From Euperipatoides rowelli (Eukaryota > Onychophora > Udeonychophora > Euonychophora > Peripatopsidae), in NCBI GenBank assembly GCA_003024985.2, contig PXIH01S0018636.1: DNA of 11,854 nucleotides; one strand, written 5' to 3'. Position 1 is the first letter of the stretch; the number at the start of each line of letters is the position of its first letter. Below, piece by piece: positions 1 to 8,765 of this stretch. The translations under genes and the position numbers were made by a program. The notes beneath the pieces were generated by a model that was not told where the DNA came from, did no database searches, and worked only from the letters and a program-made list of their open reading frames with translations.

Positions 1-93
1 AATATTTTATTTTATTTTTTCTTGTGAAACTTTTGTTTGTACTTTTATAAAAACCTTGTTTATATTAATTATTTATTTTATTCACTTTTATAG
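1..93 (+). other. 3' end of an intron upstream of exon A
   Basis: This AT-rich stretch ends in a pyrimidine-rich run and TAG (91-93), a good 3' splice site. The following exon continues an open frame in which the splice falls after the first base of a codon (phase 1). The preceding exon, with the N-terminal ~200 residues of the enzyme, must lie left of the window. Nothing else is seen here. Confidence 0.75.
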
Positions 94-287
94 CTAAAGC
101 TTTATCAAAATTACAAATGAGTGAAGTGAAGAAAAATTTTCTTGATATTTTTTCACGTCAAAATAAATGGTTGACAGTGGATGAAACAATCCAGCGCCCT
201 GACTTGGCCCGGACGTTTGAGGGCCTGCAAGAACATCCTATTGATAATTTTTATCGAGGAGAAATATCTCAAGATATTTTAAAAACA
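94..287 (+). CDS. GGT7: Exon A of a gamma-glutamyltransferase (GGT7-like), large-subunit part
   Basis: Internal exon: two bases finishing a split codon, 64 whole codons (residues 1-64 of the window protein), then the donor GTAAGT at 288. The ATG at 117 is an internal methionine, not a start, because homology runs upstream through KALSKLQ to the splice site. The peptide matches the GGT large subunit in the stretch before the autoprocessing site: a NFLDIFSRQNKWLTVDE block, RPDLARTFEGL and a DNFYRGEISQDIL block. In human GGT1 these correspond to the region with LPQLADTYETL and AFYNGSLTAQIV. GGT enzymes cleave gamma-glutamyl bonds, chiefly of glutathione, on the extracellular side of membranes; GGT7 is a divergent member whose reaction is poorly defined. 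It joins exon B in phase 0. Family assignment is strong; the GGT7 branch is inferred from exons D and E. Confidence 0.88.
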
Positions 288-806
288 GTAAGTAAACAAA
301 ATAAATAAATAAGAGCATTTGACAAAGTTTTATTTTTATTTAACTTGGATATAAAATTGTTGCGGGGTGAATTTTGGGCTTTGTTATATTGTTAATTAAT
401 GTATTAGCGTGTTTCTGGCTTAAAATATGTTAATCTGCAAAGCATAAGTGCACTTTATGTGCTTTTGTAATTATTATTACTCAGTTATACCATATGCTGA
501 AGAGTGGTCAGATCTGATTGGCCAACTTTTTTTATTACACTCAATGTGAACATGACTTACTATGTACTATAGCGTGGGCCTAAGCCTGACGGAAATGAGT
601 AAAAACACCAGACTGAAATTGAAGCATAATTAATTTTTTATTGTGGTATTAAAATATATTGTATCATTGCAAACAGTGAAAAGATAAGAAAAAAGTTAAT
701 AAGTAAAGTTGCTTATTAAAGTTCCGGTAACCAAACATTAGCATTTCATGCTGTCCAATCATCTCTGAGAATTTACTAGATTGTCCAAGAAGGTGATATT
801 GTTATC

Positions 807-1394
807 CAGGGGCGGAGGAGCAATAATTTACCAGAGGGGTCAAGATAGTACTTGTCGGGGGGGGGCTTTTTTTTTTTTTTTGCAATTTGATTCTTTCATA
901 AAAATTTTTTTTTAAAGCTATATTTCTGTAAATAATCTGTAAATAATTTAGATTTAATTCATTAGCCTATATGTACTTTAACTAAGCTGTAGTGTACTCT
1001 TTGTAATTTAAAACAACCAAAAAAAAAATTAAATTATTTAAAATCAACCGGTACGATAGTGTACTTTATCCCTTCTTTCTTGGATACAAGTATTATTTTT
1101 TACAAATTCTAAACATACTTTCACTAAAGTGTCTATTTTCCGTCTTGTTGATTTTTATTAATTTTTTATTGTCAGCAAAATTACGTTTCTATTGTAAACT
1201 TGTTAGCTATTTTTCAAGAAAAAATGTATACAGTTTGTACTGTATATATTTACTCTATATTAATATAATATACAGTAGGGGTGTATGATGGAGACAAGGG
1301 GGTCAAATAAAGCACTTTGACCCCCTCTTGTTAAAATTAGAGGGGTCAGTTGACCCCTCCCCCCCCCNCCCCCCCCCCATCTTCACCGCCCATG
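807..1394. mobile_element. hAT-type non-autonomous element (MITE)
   Basis: The left end reads CAGGGGCGGAGGAG at 807. The right end, read on the minus strand from 1394, is CATGGGCGGTGAAG, agreeing at 11 of 14 bases. The flanks are TTGTTATC (799-806) and TTGTTAGC (1395-1402), which agree at 7 of 8 bases. An 8-bp duplication and a CAGGGGCGG-like terminus are hallmarks of hAT transposons. Sub-terminal AGAGGGGTCAA repeats occur in both orientations (833 and around 1350), with G and C homopolymers at matching places on the two sides. The 588-bp element has no open frame, so it would need a transposase in trans. One N sits in the C tract (1368). Boundaries are well supported by end and duplication together. 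Confidence 0.8.
1294..1358. repeat. Two adjacent hairpins in the hAT MITE
   Basis: ACAAGGGGGTCAAA at 1294-1307 pairs with 1316-1331, apart from two extra bases in the right arm. Directly after it, AGGGGTCA GT TGACCCCT at 1341-1358 is a perfect 8-bp stem. Both are built from the sub-terminal GGGGTCA motif of the element, in a position where hAT transposases commonly bind repeated motifs. The binding role is inference. Confidence 0.7.
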
Positions 1395-1959
1395 TTGTTA
1401 GCATAAAATGAACTAATTTTACTGAAGTGGCCTTCCGGCCTAACTCCTATGGATGACGATAATGTTAAGATACTAGATGATGAATAAAACTGCAAGGTGA
1501 GATAGAGCAGATCGACAAAGACAGTATTCAAAAAGTCCCAGGCAAAAAAGCAAAGACGTGCTTAGAAATATATTGATAGCACAGGGAAAATAATACAATA
1601 ATAATATCAAATAGCTAATTTATAAGTGATCTATAGCTAAATATGTAATAGTACTTTACTAAAGGGGAACATGTAAGATATTGGTGTTACTATTGATAGG
1701 CTTTGTTCTATGCATCTATTTCTTTTAGCATATCTTCAAAGTCATTATCTTTAAATGTAAAGCAAAACAATTTTTTTTTAAATATTGTACATCAGGATAA
1801 TCTTTTGTGATTTGATGTTTTCTATAATACATTTTTTTTAATATAATGTAACAATTGGTTGCCAATTACATTCAAGGTTTTTTTTTATCACTATGTTAAA
1901 AATTTTTATTTTGTGGTTAGCTCTGATTTATATACTGTAATTTTTTTTTTTTTTTTTAG

Positions 1960-2050
1960 GTGGGACCATCAGCTAGTGGGATTATGTCCGCTGATGATTT
2001 GCGTTTATATAATGCAACAATACGGGAAGCTATAACTACAATGTTCAAAG
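1960..2050 (+). CDS. GGT7: Exon B of the GGT7-like gene
   Basis: A 91-bp exon of 30 codons (residues 65-94) plus one base, following TAG at 1957-1959 and ending at AG|GTAGCA. This donor is weaker than the four others visible, all GTAAGT. The peptide starts VGPSASGIMSADDLRLYN. It aligns with the GGT1 segment GGIVTAEDLNNY, where the conserved G-I/G-M-x-A/T-x-D-L-x-x-Y signature of the family lies. An N-A-T sequon at residue 82 fits a glycosylated extracellular or luminal protein. It is too short to be found by an ORF scan; I placed it by splice sites, frame and family match. Joined to exon A (phase 0) and exon C (phase 1) it leaves no alignment gap. Confidence 0.88.
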
Positions 2051-2532
2051 GTAGCAATTTTTTTTTCATAAATATTTTTTTTCTTTATAATCAGCCCTGG
2101 ATTTTTTTATTATTTATTTTCAAAGATAATTTTTTTTAAAAAAAAATTTCACTGGAAATAAAAAATTAAAATGAATAAAAAAGTTATTTAAAGATAAAAT
2201 TAAGACTATTGCTATTCTCAATCTGATAGATTTCAAATTTTTTGGGGGTCTGATATTAATTTGATGATGAAACAATCTACAGCTGTTTTCTTTGTAACGA
2301 TTTAACATGTAAATAGAGGTATGTTCAACTTGTATTAAAGGTCATTTTGATTTTTTTTTAAAAAAAATAATTTGATCCTAATAGCACAAAGGATGAATTT
2401 GATTATGATTTTTTACAAGTATTTAAACATTTAGTCCATATGATATCCAGTCTTATGCTGACAAAGATAGCAAATATTCTATGTTAAGTATAGCAAGCTG
2501 TATTCATTTCTAGTCTATGACATCACAAATAT

Positions 2533-2899
2533 CTCCCCTGGTGTACAGTGGACAATGTTTTAAGGGGGAGGAGCTAAAGAGAATTATTTTAAAAATTGGA
2601 TTGTAAATAACTATTTTTTTTTTCTAGTGTATATTTTTTTTAGTAAAAATCTTTGAAAATCAATAATAATAATAAAAAAATCTGTTACATTTTACCTTTA
2701 ATTTATAAACTCATACTTAAAGGTCAAATGTAACAGATTTTTTTTATTATTAGTGATTTTCAAAGATTTTTCCCTAAAAAAAATATCCATCAGAAAAAAA
2801 TAATAAAAAAAAATAGTTATTTACAATTCAATTTTTTAAATAATTGTTCTTAGCTCCTCCCCCTTAAAACAACATTGTCCACTGTACACACCAGGGGAG
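2533..2899. mobile_element. Foldback (long inverted repeat) MITE-like element
   Basis: The left arm starts CTCCCCTGGTGTACAGTGG at 2533. The right arm ends with its complement (CCACTGTACACACCAGGGGAG, with two inserted bases) at 2899. The arms remain complementary almost throughout, about 165-180 bp each. Matching blocks include AAGGGGGAGGAGCTAA with TTAGCTCCTCCCCCTT, and ATCTGTTACATTTTACCTTTAA (2680s) with its complement at about 2718-2740. The turn is only about 15 bases, near 2703-2717. No clear target-site duplication is seen, so the superfamily is unknown. If transcribed with the intron it would fold into one long hairpin. Confidence 0.75.
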
Positions 2900-4181
2900 T
2901 TCATAGAAGCTGCATGCGTTTGTTTTCCAGTCCGATGTTTTAGCTAAGTATTCTTTAAATATTTTATATTTTGGGTGTAGATTTGGGAAAACGTACTGTA
3001 TATTTACGGGGGCGGTACATCTCAAAAGGTTAATAATTTAGCCCATTTACTGTACCTAGGTACATATCATTTAGAGTTAGACTATGTTAGATTATTGATA
3101 GCAAGTTTACATGCTTGAGAAAGTGTTAGTTTTTCTCTCTTGACCATATGTTCAAATGCACTCATATTGAGCTTCCAAATAAAAATATACAATGTGCATC
3201 AATGAGTGATTATATTTATAGCTGACATCATCATCTTTTCTCTCGTACATTTATTGCCAACATTTTTGTGCTTTATTTATTTCTCAATGGTGAATTTCTT
3301 TGTCGTAGAGGAGAACACAGTAGATTGACCATTTCAGAAGTTTAACGTAATATTTTTTTTTCTTGAGTGTTTCTTAAAACAAGACTAACAACTTTCACTT
3401 TTTAATGATTGCAAGATTGTCATGAAGTAATCGTCTTTCAGATTTACTATATTATAGTCACGGAAATTATGATATCCCTCATATTATAATTCTGAAATAA
3501 AAAACGTTAAAAATCAATTAAGTGGTCGTAGAATGGCATTAAAAATCATTTCTTTCTTACTTATATTTGTTTAAAACTATTATTTCGTAATTTTAAATAA
3601 TTTAGAAATTAAGTAGTTTGATACTCTACTGTATTGTGTAGCTTTCAGTAAAAATGTTTATGAAGTATATCCTGCCAAGAATAATATACAAACACATATT
3701 AAAAAAAAAAAAACGATAGCGATCACTTTTTATAAAAACATTTCTCTTTTTTTTTTTAAATAAAATGGTTAACTATTTTCACATTTCCTATTTTTTCCCC
3801 CAACCAAATAAATCAAAATAAAAAACTGAAATAGCCTAAATTTATAAATGTATTATACTATAGCATTCAGAAGTCGGTATAAATACTGTATATGTAAACA
3901 ATTTACAGTGCAGAAATCGTTATTGATATGAATTTAACTGCAGATAAAAAAAATAAAAAAATGAATATATTTGAACTTTCTCTTTTAATGCTAAACGTAT
4001 TCTTACTGTTTCCAATAAGGCAAACAATATAATATGAGGAGTGTTGAATCAAAACGCAACATGCTCACCAAGAACGAAAATTGAGTTATGGGTGTAAATA
4101 TATTCTTAACCTTAGAGTACACACGCAAGGGTTTTCTATACTTGTCATGATTAATTTCTTAATGTTTTCAATAAAGGCATG

Positions 4182-4324
4182 GCTTCAGATAGCTGAGCAT
4201 TTAGGTACCGTACCTTCAATTAAACATGTCAGTCTACTGTAGGTATGTCTAGCACTGCTTCAGATAGCTGAGTATTTAGGTACCTTCAATTAAACATGTC
4301 AGTCTACTGTAGGTATGTCTAGCA
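4182..4324. repeat. Tandem duplication, period 75 bp, two copies
   Basis: Copy 1 is 4182-4254 and copy 2 is 4257-4324. Both run from GCTTCAGATAGCTGAG to GTAGGTATGTCTAGCA. They differ by one substitution (GAGCAT/GAGTAT) and by a five-base GTACC insertion or deletion (GGTACCGTACC against GGTACC). The near identity suggests a recent local duplication in the intron. No function is apparent. Confidence 0.9.
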
Positions 4325-4883
4325 AGTGGTTGTAGGTATTTGTTTTTTTATTAAACAGTTTTAAAGTTAAGGTGTGTATAAATAACTCCGGCGTTTGTAT
4401 TAACGGAACTGATTTTTACTATAATTGAGTTAGCCAATACATGAATATAAATTACTATTTTTAACTTTTTAAACTTATAATAAATGTGTGGAAATATAAC
4501 TTTTTAAAATCTAATTTTATAATGTATTAATTTAAAATGAATGCACAATAAAATATTAAATAGAATGGGAAATAGATTTTGAAGCTCATTTATGGTATGC
4601 CCATAAGTAATAATGTTAAATAATTTAAAATCTAGAACAGATAAAAAAAAAACCTAAATAGTATTTTTTGTTGTATTTTTTATGAGAAATTTTAATATAC
4701 AAAGATAATTGATTTACAGCTAATAGGTTTTTTTTTACGAATTTTTTTCTAAATGTTGGCTATATAAAAAAAAGCCAGTTCATCTAACCTTTTCCATTGC
4801 TGTTTCTCTTTCATTGGAGTTAGAATTTTTTGGTTTTGATTTTTGAAATCTGCATTAAATTCTGATTTTAAAAAACATATAAA

Positions 4884-4911
4884 TTTATTCCAAAATGTTT
4901 TATAATATTTG
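4884..4911. repeat. Dispersed direct repeat, partner at 5006-5033
   Basis: Twenty-eight bases beginning TTTATTCCAAAATG recur at 5006-5033 with one substitution. A second pair, GTTAGCCAATACATGAATATA (21 bases, written here as start GTTAGCC, end AATATA), is at 4429-4449 and 4983-5003 without mismatch. The second copies of both pairs are adjacent (4983-5033) while the first copies are ~450 bp apart. This suggests shuffled remains of an older repeat rather than a simple tandem array. Confidence 0.75.
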
Positions 4912-5631
4912 TATTACACTAGCTGAAAGTCAAAATTTCAGAATCGCTTGATACATCTTGAAAATAATATCAGTGACACCAAGTTAGCCAATACATGAAT
5001 ATAGGTTTATTCCTAAATGTTTTATAATATTTGCTATAAAATGAGTTAAAAAAAAAATTGCACGTGTACTCTAGGGTTAAAAGTATTTCGAACAGTTATC
5101 TATCATTAAATTTTTTTAAACTTGTCCTGCATTGATAGTTCATATCGATATGCTAAACGAAGTAGATTTAGAATCTCATGTTTATTATGCACGTAGCATG
5201 CACATTTATAGCTTTATGTTTTGAGTCCTAGAACATTAAAATTGTGAGATAAACCCGCTTCTAAAATGCTAAATGTCGGCATTCCAGTTTGTATTTGCTA
5301 TTAGCCTATTAAACTGCTCTCTAGTTTAATCCGTATTATTTTCCCTAGTTAAGACACAACAAAACTAAAAAAAAAATCATGTTTTATTTTAATCGTGAAT
5401 ATTGCTTTTGGTATACCATCAAGTTATAGAGTAGGCCTACTGCGTTTTTGGTGTTTCCTGAAAAATAAGACAAGTTGCATTTTTGATTCAACCCTCCTCA
5501 TATACAATTTTGTTTTGTGTGTATTTCATTTCAGTTTGATTCCCGATACTGTCAGTAATATTTCTGCATGGGATTATGGGGAATTAGAAATCTCATTTAT
5601 AATTGTGGTTCATTGACATTGAAATATAGCG

Positions 5632-5676
5632 GTGATATTCATCATTGATTGTGATCAATGTCTGATGAATATTCAC
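5632..5676. repeat. 45-nt palindrome
   Basis: GTGATATTCATCA at 5632 pairs with TGATGAATATTCAC ending at 5676 (one unpaired base). Inside it, TTGAT and ATCAA form a further stem around a TGTG turn. It may be a MITE end or a chance AT-rich cruciform; no flanking duplication was recognised. Confidence 0.7.
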
Positions 5677-5809
5677 TAGAGAGGCATTTGAGAATATATT
5701 TTAAAAGTAATGCATTTATGTTTTAAACTTATCTTACTAGTGTGATAGCCCAATTTCTTCTTTAATGATAAAGTTTCTAAACCATTCACATACTTTGTCT
5801 CCTTTTTAG

Positions 5810-6044
5810 ATTACAAAGTGCTAACTGCACCTCCTCCAGCAAGTGGTCCCATTCTTTTGATAATTTTGAATATTTTAGAAAATTTTGTCAATGTAAGCAC
5901 TACCAACCCATTTGTTGGTAACAATTCTGCTGAATGGTATCATTACATGGTTGAAGCCATGAAATTTGCCTATGGTCAAAAAATCCAGTTAGGTGACCCT
6001 GATAAAGCCTACACTGTAACTTCTACGATGGAAAATATGATCAA
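5810..6044 (+). CDS. GGT7: Exon C of the GGT7-like gene
   Basis: A 235-bp exon: AT completes a split Asp codon (residue 95), then 77 codons (96-172), then AA that joins C of exon D to make Asn173 (phase 2 donor, GTAAGT at 6045). The peptide begins YKVLTAPPPASGPILLIILN, the proline-rich P-P-P-x-S-G-P turn and following helix of all GGTs. It continues with NILENF, then WYHYMVEAMKFAYGQKIQLGDP, matching the GGT1 [21 protein letters not shown] segment. NILENF and the later T-STMENMI resemble my recollection of GGT7 more than GGT1. Sequons N-V-S (122), N-N-S (132) and N-K-T (173, created by splicing) support glycosylation. The apparent hydrophobic run at 109-117 is the buried family helix, not a membrane anchor. 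Confidence 0.92.
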
Positions 6045-6522
6045 GTAAGTGATTTTCTCTTGAATTAAGTTGACATTATTTCAATTAATATTTTGGAAGT
6101 TCATTCATAATGCTTCTGCCTGCACAATTTAAAATTTAGTCAACATTCCTCAAAGTTGTAAATGTGTGCACGTGAATGCATTCACACAATAACCTTTGTA
6201 ATTCTTGAACGATTTAGAGCCAACAGGGACAAAAAAATTGTTTCAGAAAAAGTTATTATTGGAAAGCTAAGAGTGCCATCTTGAATTAAAATGCCTGACA
6301 AAAGTTAAAAAAATCATTAATAATCAACAATAAGATTGAATCCTACATTGATTGGTTTCATTACTAGATAGGAAATAAATATATTGTTTTTTTAAATATA
6401 TAGTTGATCTATAATGATGAAGTCTATTAATTTGTATGTCTTGGCGATTTTTCGTTACATAATTGATTTCATAAATACCATACCGATATCATAGCAAAAT
6501 TTATTTAAATGTTAATATTAAC

Positions 6523-7076
6523 TTAACACTTCGCGGCCGACGCCCGATATAGCTCGGGCATTGTTATCAAGACGCAAATCCGATGCCCGAGATAGTCGGT
6601 CATTCAGTTTGCTCGCATATATAATTATTTTTAGCAAACGCATACACTTTTAATTGTTATAGTATTGTTCTGTAGTTATGTCACTTTAATAATGACAGTT
6701 GAAATCATTTTTAATGACGTATTTATAATTTTTCATGTGTTTAATGAGTTGCATAATTTTATTTGTTTTCCTGGCTGGTTTTTATAATGACAAGTAATAC
6801 TGTAATAGCTTCCAAGTAAATCAAGATTTTCTTTATGAAAAAAAAAAAAACCCCCAGAAAAACTCTTATAATTAGAGAAGAAAACATTTTACAAGAACTT
6901 TATAAAAAATCTGGTTCAGATTTAAAAGAATTATATCTTTCTTAGATACAGAATTCATTCTATCAGACGTTAATCACATTAGTAATGACATTTCAATACA
7001 GTCGTCTGCGTTTGAAACTGAGCGCGAGTGTGTATCATCTGACCAAGAAAATGATTTTATAATTCCATTACAATAA
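6523..7076 (+). mobile_element. piggyBac-like element, 5' part (right end not found)
   Basis: TTAA at 6523-6526 is followed at once by CACTTCGCGGCCGACGCCCG, a GC-rich island in AT-rich intron. TTAA is the invariant target of piggyBac transposons. The following GCCCGA TATAGC TCGGGC (6542-6559) is a hairpin, and the pair GCCGAC (6536) / GTCGGT (6595), enclosing a second GCCCGA (6585), forms a larger imperfect stem, as in piggyBac ends with sub-terminal repeats. About 250 bp downstream begins a transposase-like frame in the same direction. I did not find a complementary end with TTAA further right, so the element is truncated or its other end has decayed. The family call is inferred from architecture; my memory of the terminal sequence is not a database match. 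Confidence 0.5.
6856..7076 (+). pseudogene. Decayed transposase N-terminus (piggyBac-like), frameshifted
   Basis: One open frame at 6856-6945 reads REENILQELYKKSGSDLKEL and stops at TAG 6943. A frame change of one base continues at 6945 with DTEFILSDVNHISND and then SSAFETERECVSSDQEND before TAA at 7074. The acidic, serine-rich, low-complexity composition resembles the variable N-terminal region of piggyBac transposases, which precedes the catalytic DDD domain. No catalytic domain is seen downstream. Its distance from the TTAA terminus and its direction fit. The resemblance is compositional rather than a motif match, so confidence is low. Confidence 0.35.
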
Positions 7077-7166
7077 TTCCAAACTAATAATAATGTAAAT
7101 ATTAAAAAAAAAGGCAATAGAATACATACTAAAACAACAGTTGCCCATTTATGAGGAAGGAATGCT

Positions 7167-7268
7167 GACACAAGCGTCAGAGTTCCAGTAACGTTAGTTC
7201 AAGTTTATATACAGTAAATAATTCTATAGACGCTTGTGTCATTTACTAAATAAATTAATTTAGTAAAT
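7167..7268. repeat. Two nested inverted repeats
   Basis: GACACAAGCGTC at 7167-7178 is perfectly complementary to GACGCTTGTGTC at 7229-7240 (12 bp, 50-base spacer). Directly after it, ATTTACTAAAT (7241-7251) pairs with ATTTAGTAAAT (7258-7268) around a 6-base turn. They lie just downstream of the transposase remnant and could be internal repeats of the same element or a separate small insertion. Confidence 0.7.
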
Positions 7269-8437
7269 TACAGAAGAAATCCTCTGGATTTATTCCTAGA
7301 TTTTATACTTTGCTTGACAAGATATTCTAAAGAAATTTTGATATTTTTTATTGATTTTTGAGGATCTTGCTCTACCATCTTTCTCTACTTAAATAATAAG
7401 TTATTTAAATGAGAATTTTGTGTATTTTTTCCCCCCAAAAAAGGTCACTTCATTATAACTTTTAGCTGGTTTATAAAAAATATGATTTTTAATATTTTTT
7501 TCATTGCCATTTTTTATATGATTTAAATTTAATTAACCCAACTAATCTCAAAGTTAATTTAATCTAAAATGTAAAATAATTACAAAAACCGACTTGAAAT
7601 TCTTAGCCTATATAAATGCAGTATTTTAATAATTGTAAATTCAGATATATAGGCTTAAAACATTTACAATTTCTATATAACTTATTTGTAGATGCTTTTC
7701 TCATCAATCAAATTTTTCTAATCATAAAATTAATGAAAATAACACAAAGTGGAGACATGTGATGGAATAACGGCAACGGTTGATATAATTAATTACCCTC
7801 ATAATGAAAGCTCTTTAATTAATTTTTTAATGATGTCATTTTGGCAACACTTATTTTTATTATTGGTTATTTAATTACATTATAATNACTCTTCCCCCTT
7901 CCCCCCCAAAAAAAAAAAATATTTTTTTTAAATTAAGTTTTCCCTTAACACTGAATCAATAATTTTATTTACAATTAAGAATTACAATCTTTTACCTCGG
8001 AATTGTTATTCGAAGGTATTCATCCATAATTAAATCTAAGTTGGTTCTTATAAAGTGCCTCTTCCAGTCTCCGGCTTAACCATCTTTAAGACTCCGGATA
8101 CATTGTCAAATTTTCCCATATATTCAAGATTTAAAGTATATTATGAATGCTATTGTAAACAAAAGCTAAAATGGTTTATTTTTACTTAAAGGTTATGTTT
8201 AATTCATCATTTCTTCATATTCGATTAAATAATTAAGATAATCTCAGTTTATTAAGCAGTTTTTAAATTATGAAAAAAGTGGCCCGACGTCATGACACAT
8301 CTTGATAGCGCTATTGTTTTAGGCAGTGTACTTTAGTATACAAGATCTCAGAAATTTGGTCTAGCAGATCTCACTTTAATGGTGTCATGTATAGACAAAT
8401 ATAACCTTTCACCTGGGCCTGTGAAAAATCTGAGAGA

Positions 8438-8502
8438 TCCTGTCCCCGGAACTACATGTCTTGAGATGTGGCACATCTCAAGACATGTAGTTCCTGACAG
8501 GA
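8438..8502. repeat. Near-perfect long hairpin, 23-bp arms
   Basis: GGAACTACATGTCTTGAGAT... at 8448-8470 is exactly complementary to 8472-8494, with a single G (8471) at the centre: a 47-nt near-perfect palindrome. Outside a short mismatch, TCCTGTC (8438-8444) pairs with GACAGGA (8496-8502). It is richer in GC than the surrounding intron. With essentially no loop it favours a DNA cruciform or a young palindromic insertion over a microRNA precursor. A plus-strand open frame over it (8379-8576) is not a gene. Confidence 0.85.
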
Positions 8503-8652
8503 CCACCGCACCTGACAAATCTTTAAAATCTTCATTATATTTGCCGTACTACCATACTTTTTTTTTACATAGATAACATTATTCTATCTCTTTAAATAAA
8601 ACCAGTTAAAAAGTTGAAATACCTAAATATTCTAATNAAGTATTCTCAATTT

Positions 8653-8765
8653 TGATTGGCTGTTGCTAGGCGCACTAGCGTCTGGATCCCAGATATGCAT
8701 TTTCCTCCAGCCAAAACAGCCAATCAGAGGTCGGAATTCAATGCATATCAGGAATCTAGATTCGC
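8653..8765. repeat. Interlocked inverted repeats (A-B-A'-B')
   Basis: A = TGATTGGCTGTT (8653-8664) pairs exactly with A' = AACAGCCAATCA (8715-8726). B = the segment 8678-8702 (GCG, TCTGGATCCC, AGATATGCATT) pairs imperfectly with B' = 8740-8765 (AATGCATATCAGG, AATCTAGATTCGC). The arms alternate instead of nesting, which is the topology of a pseudoknot. A smaller stem GCTAG (8665-8669) / CTAGC (8675-8679) sits inside. Two CCAAT-box words result from A and A'. It is probably two overlapping palindromic insertions or one rearranged MITE. Confidence 0.65.

Larger units (their letters stand above)
288..1959 (+). other. Intron A/B with a hAT MITE
   Basis: Phase-0 intron of 1672 bp, from donor GTAAGT at 288 to acceptor TAG at 1957-1959, which is preceded by a run of seventeen T (1941-1957). 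It holds the hAT-type MITE at 807-1394. The flanks (288-806 and 1395-1940) are AT-rich and I see no coding potential in them. The minus-strand open frame at 1346-1531 runs across the MITE poly-C tract and is not a gene. Confidence 0.8.
2051..5809 (+). other. Intron B/C, repeat-rich
   Basis: Phase-1 intron of 3759 bp, the longest in the window, from GTAGCA to a CTCCTTTTTAG acceptor. It contains the foldback element at 2533-2899, a 75-bp tandem duplication at 4182-4324, dispersed duplicated words between 4106 and 5080, and a palindrome at 5632-5676. The stretches 2051-2532, 2900-4105 and 5081-5631 are AT-rich with many T and A runs, and I recognise nothing in them. A 73-codon open frame at 5395-5616 has no family resemblance, no ATG at its start and no splice context, so I do not treat it as coding. 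Confidence 0.8.

Noticed and set aside
117-308. Complete 63-residue gene starting at ATG 117
   Set aside because: The family match starts before the ATG and the last six codons lie past the GTAAGT donor at 288; it is an internal exon.
2120-2308. 62-codon minus-strand frame
   Set aside because: Low-complexity lysine/phenylalanine/asparagine content from A and T runs, with no homology or splice context.
5395-5616. 73-codon plus-strand open frame
   Set aside because: No ATG at its start, no family similarity, and it lies within an intron whose flanking exons join in frame without it.
6974-7171. 65-codon minus-strand frame with a hydrophobic stretch
   Set aside because: It is antisense to the transposase-like remnant; the hydrophobic run is a by-product of AT-rich codons.
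8448-8494. MicroRNA precursor
   Set aside because: The arms are perfectly paired with a one-base centre; animal precursors have a terminal loop of several bases and mismatches.
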